Source: Planobacterium oryzisoli
GTDB lineage: Bacteria; Bacteroidota; Bacteroidia; Flavobacteriales; Weeksellaceae
Assembly (NCBI RefSeq): GCF_015354315.1
Contig: NZ_JADKYY010000005.1
Coordinates: forward strand, 1 to 64,000
DNA length: 64,000 nt
Direction of reading: 5' to 3'
Positions 62,505 through 64,000 of the stretch are shown piece by piece. Each line of letters begins with the position of its first letter. The first letter of the stretch is position 1. Made by a program: the position numbers and the translations under genes. The notes under the pieces are model-generated. The model was not told where the DNA came from, searched no databases, and saw only the letters and a list, made by a program, of their open reading frames with translations.

Positions 62505-63293
62505 ATGAAACCAATCCTTATCTCCCTTATAGCCCTGTTTTCAGTTCTTTCGTGCAAATCCGCTGCAGTTACTACCCCGGTGGATTCCTCCGAGGCGGTC
62601 TCGAGCGCTGCCTTCTTTAAGGAAATAGCCAAAGAGCCCACCTTTGACCAGGTGAAGATCTCAAGCCGCGTGAGCGCAGAGACGGGAAGCTATGTTCCTC
62701 CAATCGATGCTACTATCTACATTGAGAAGGATCAGAAAGTATGGATGAACATGGCCGCTGTGTTTTTTAACGTGGCGCGTGGGATCGCAACCCCTCAGGG
62801 CATTAAAGGCTATGAGAAATGGAACAAAACCTATATCGAATCCGACTACTCGTACCTGAACCGTATGCTGGGCGTAGAGTTTCTTTCCTACGAGCGACTG
62901 GAAGATTTGCTTCTTGGAAAAAGCTTTGTACCGCTGGACCCTAACTCCTTTGAGCTAAGAAAAAACGTGAGCGGCTATACCCTATCTTCACGGGGACCTC
63001 TTAGTCTGGGAGGAGAAACTTCCGGTAGAGACTACCAAATTTCCCTGCAATATGCTTCCAATTTTGACTTAAATAAAGTATTATTGCAGCAGAGTAATTC
63101 AAACAACTCCCTGGAAGTGACCTACTCCAACTGGAAGACGCTTTCAGGGCAGAGGCTACCGGGTAGCGTTAAAATAAACATAAAAGGAGAAAAAAACGGA
63201 CTGATCGGTCTGGAAAATACGAAATTTGAATTCACTCCGATAAGCACGCCCTATAGTGTTCCGGGCGATTATACAAAAGTTGAAATTCGATGA
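62505..63293 (+). CDS. DUF4292 lipoprotein
   Basis: This 262-residue protein has a lipoprotein signal (MKPILISLIALFSVLSC) and the DUF4292 body: FDQVKISSRVSAETGSY near residue 48, WMNMAAVFFNVARG near residue 83, YSYLNRMLGVEFLSYERLEDLLLG near residue 118. DUF4292 resembles a LolA/LolB-like fold that handles lipids, but the function is not established. It precedes an EnvC-like gene with a 4-base overlap, an arrangement I expect to be conserved in Flavobacteriia. Confidence 0.88.
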   Translation: MKPILISLIALFSVLSCKSAAVTTPVDSSEAVSSAAFFKEIAKEPTFDQVKISSRVSAETGSYVPPIDATIYIEKDQKVWMNMAAVFFNVARGIATPQGIKGYEKWNKTYIESDYSYLNRMLGVEFLSYERLEDLLLGKSFVPLDPNSFELRKNVSGYTLSSRGPLSLGGETSGRDYQISLQYASNFDLNKVLLQQSNSNNSLEVTYSNWKTLSGQRLPGSVKINIKGEKNGLIGLENTKFEFTPISTPYSVPGDYTKVEIR

Positions 63294-64000
63294 AAGGAAA
63301 AAGCATTTACTTTATACTAGCCATCATCTGTTCTACGGCTCTAGGGGCGCAGAGTAAGACGCAGCTCCAGGCGCAGAACAACGAGTTAAAAAAGCAAATT
63401 GCTAAGATCAATGCCAACCTGGCAAAAACCAAAAGCGAAGCAAAACTCTCCCTTGCCTACCTGGAAGAGGTAAATAAAAAGATTCAGCTCCGCGAGAAAG
63501 TCTACTCCAATACCCAAAAGGAAAAACGCCTACTGGAAGACGACATCTATCTTAAACAACTGGAGATCAACCGTCAGAAAAGAGAGCTGGCCGTACTTCG
63601 TAAGAACTATGCGGACGTTCTCGTGAAGGCCTATAAGAATAAAGGGGTACAGAATAAAGTGACGTTTATCCTCTCTTCCAGAAACTTAGGCGAGGCCCTT
63701 CGCCGCGTGCAGTACCTGAAAACCTACGGCGACTACCAAGACAAGAAAGCCGCCGAGATCATGGGCGTAGCCAGTAAAATCGAGCAGAACATCGCCTCCA
63801 GGCAAAAAAGCGTACGCGAAAAAGAAAACGTTCTCTCCTCCCAGCAAAAGGAACTCTCCACCATAGCCGCCGAGCGCAAGCAGAAAGAATCGCTGCTTGC
63901 CGAGTTCAAGAAAAACGAATCACAGCTCACCCAGGAACTGCGCCAGAAGCAGGCCGAAAGTAGGGCTCTGGAAGGTAAACTAAGATCAATCATTCAGGAG
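63290..64000 (+). CDS. EnvC-like murein hydrolase activator (partial)
   Basis: The ATG at 63290 overlaps the DUF4292 stop (ATGA), and the frame is open to the window edge. A signal peptide (MKGKSIYFILAIICSTALGAQ) is followed by a long coiled coil rich in Lys, Gln and Glu (LQAQNNELKKQIAKINANLA and later repeats). In between is VTFILSSRNLGEALRRVQYL, a segment typical of EnvC/M23 proteins. The expected C-terminal M23 (LytM) domain would lie beyond 64000. Such proteins activate amidases at the septum or are themselves endopeptidases. At least 237 residues are visible. Confidence 0.85.
   Translation, partial: MKGKSIYFILAIICSTALGAQSKTQLQAQNNELKKQIAKINANLAKTKSEAKLSLAYLEEVNKKIQLREKVYSNTQKEKRLLEDDIYLKQLEINRQKRELAVLRKNYADVLVKAYKNKGVQNKVTFILSSRNLGEALRRVQYLKTYGDYQDKKAAEIMGVASKIEQNIASRQKSVREKENVLSSQQKELSTIAAERKQKESLLAEFKKNESQLTQELRQKQAESRALEGKLRSIIQE

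Noticed and set aside
1-64000. CRISPR arrays, tRNA genes, transposases, integrases or plasmid origins
   Set aside because: I looked for regular spaced repeats, tRNA T-arm sequences and transposase motifs and saw none; the only structural RNA recognised is rnpB.

Overview
The window is chromosomal DNA from a member of the Bacteroidota, most likely class Flavobacteriia and probably close to the Chryseobacterium/Weeksellaceae group. The evidence is the gene families (ribosomal protein S16 with a long acidic C-terminal tail, DUF4292 lipoprotein next to an EnvC-like protein, TPR/AraC membrane regulators, PPK2), the general lack of Shine-Dalgarno sequences, and many upstream boxes of the Bacteroidota form TAnnTTTG. 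The species cannot be named from sequence alone.

Positions 1-20.9 kb hold a capsule/exopolysaccharide operon on the minus strand, clearly more AT-rich than most of the rest. In transcription order it encodes a membrane-bound FlaA1/CapD-type nucleotide-sugar enzyme, the Wza export lipoprotein, the Wzc tyrosine kinase, a UDP-HexNAc epimerase and dehydrogenase pair (probably a GalNAcA-type uronic acid), an inverting UDP-GlcNAc 4,6-dehydratase, two adjacent DegT-family proteins (one without the PLP lysine), a GNAT acetyltransferase, a Wzx flippase, an acyltransferase, a GT2, a Wzy/WaaL-like polymerase, a secreted glycosidase-like protein, a pyruvyl transferase, a GT4 and an FrhB-like protein. A good promoter lies at 20893-20923.

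Positions 21-25.1 kb hold regulators: an HTH protein, a TPR-TM-AraC regulator followed in the same frame by a second, truncated AraC copy, and a divergent 66-residue lipoprotein. This pairing looks like a possible peptide-sensing unit.

Positions 25.1-31.3 kb hold a CinA-type amidohydrolase, a DUF421 protein and a mutagenic-repair cassette: an S24 repressor diverging from a Y-family polymerase and a DnaE-type polymerase, with a palindromic operator between them.

Positions 31.3-64 kb are mostly housekeeping genes: rimO, recX, glyA, nrdA/nrdB, a MacAB-like exporter, an HD hydrolase, a ribokinase-like kinase, a DUF4241 protein, a di-haem peroxidase without a signal peptide, valS, a YafQ-type toxin-antitoxin pair, PPK2, RNase P RNA, rimM/rpsP, a nitroreductase, a Gre-like factor, a yhhN gene broken by an in-frame stop, dihydroorotase, a second flippase, dut, a sugar nucleotidyltransferase, a DUF4292 lipoprotein and the start of an EnvC-like protein. 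A small AT-rich island at 48.35-49.16 kb carries an unrecognised two-ORF unit behind an operator-like inverted repeat.
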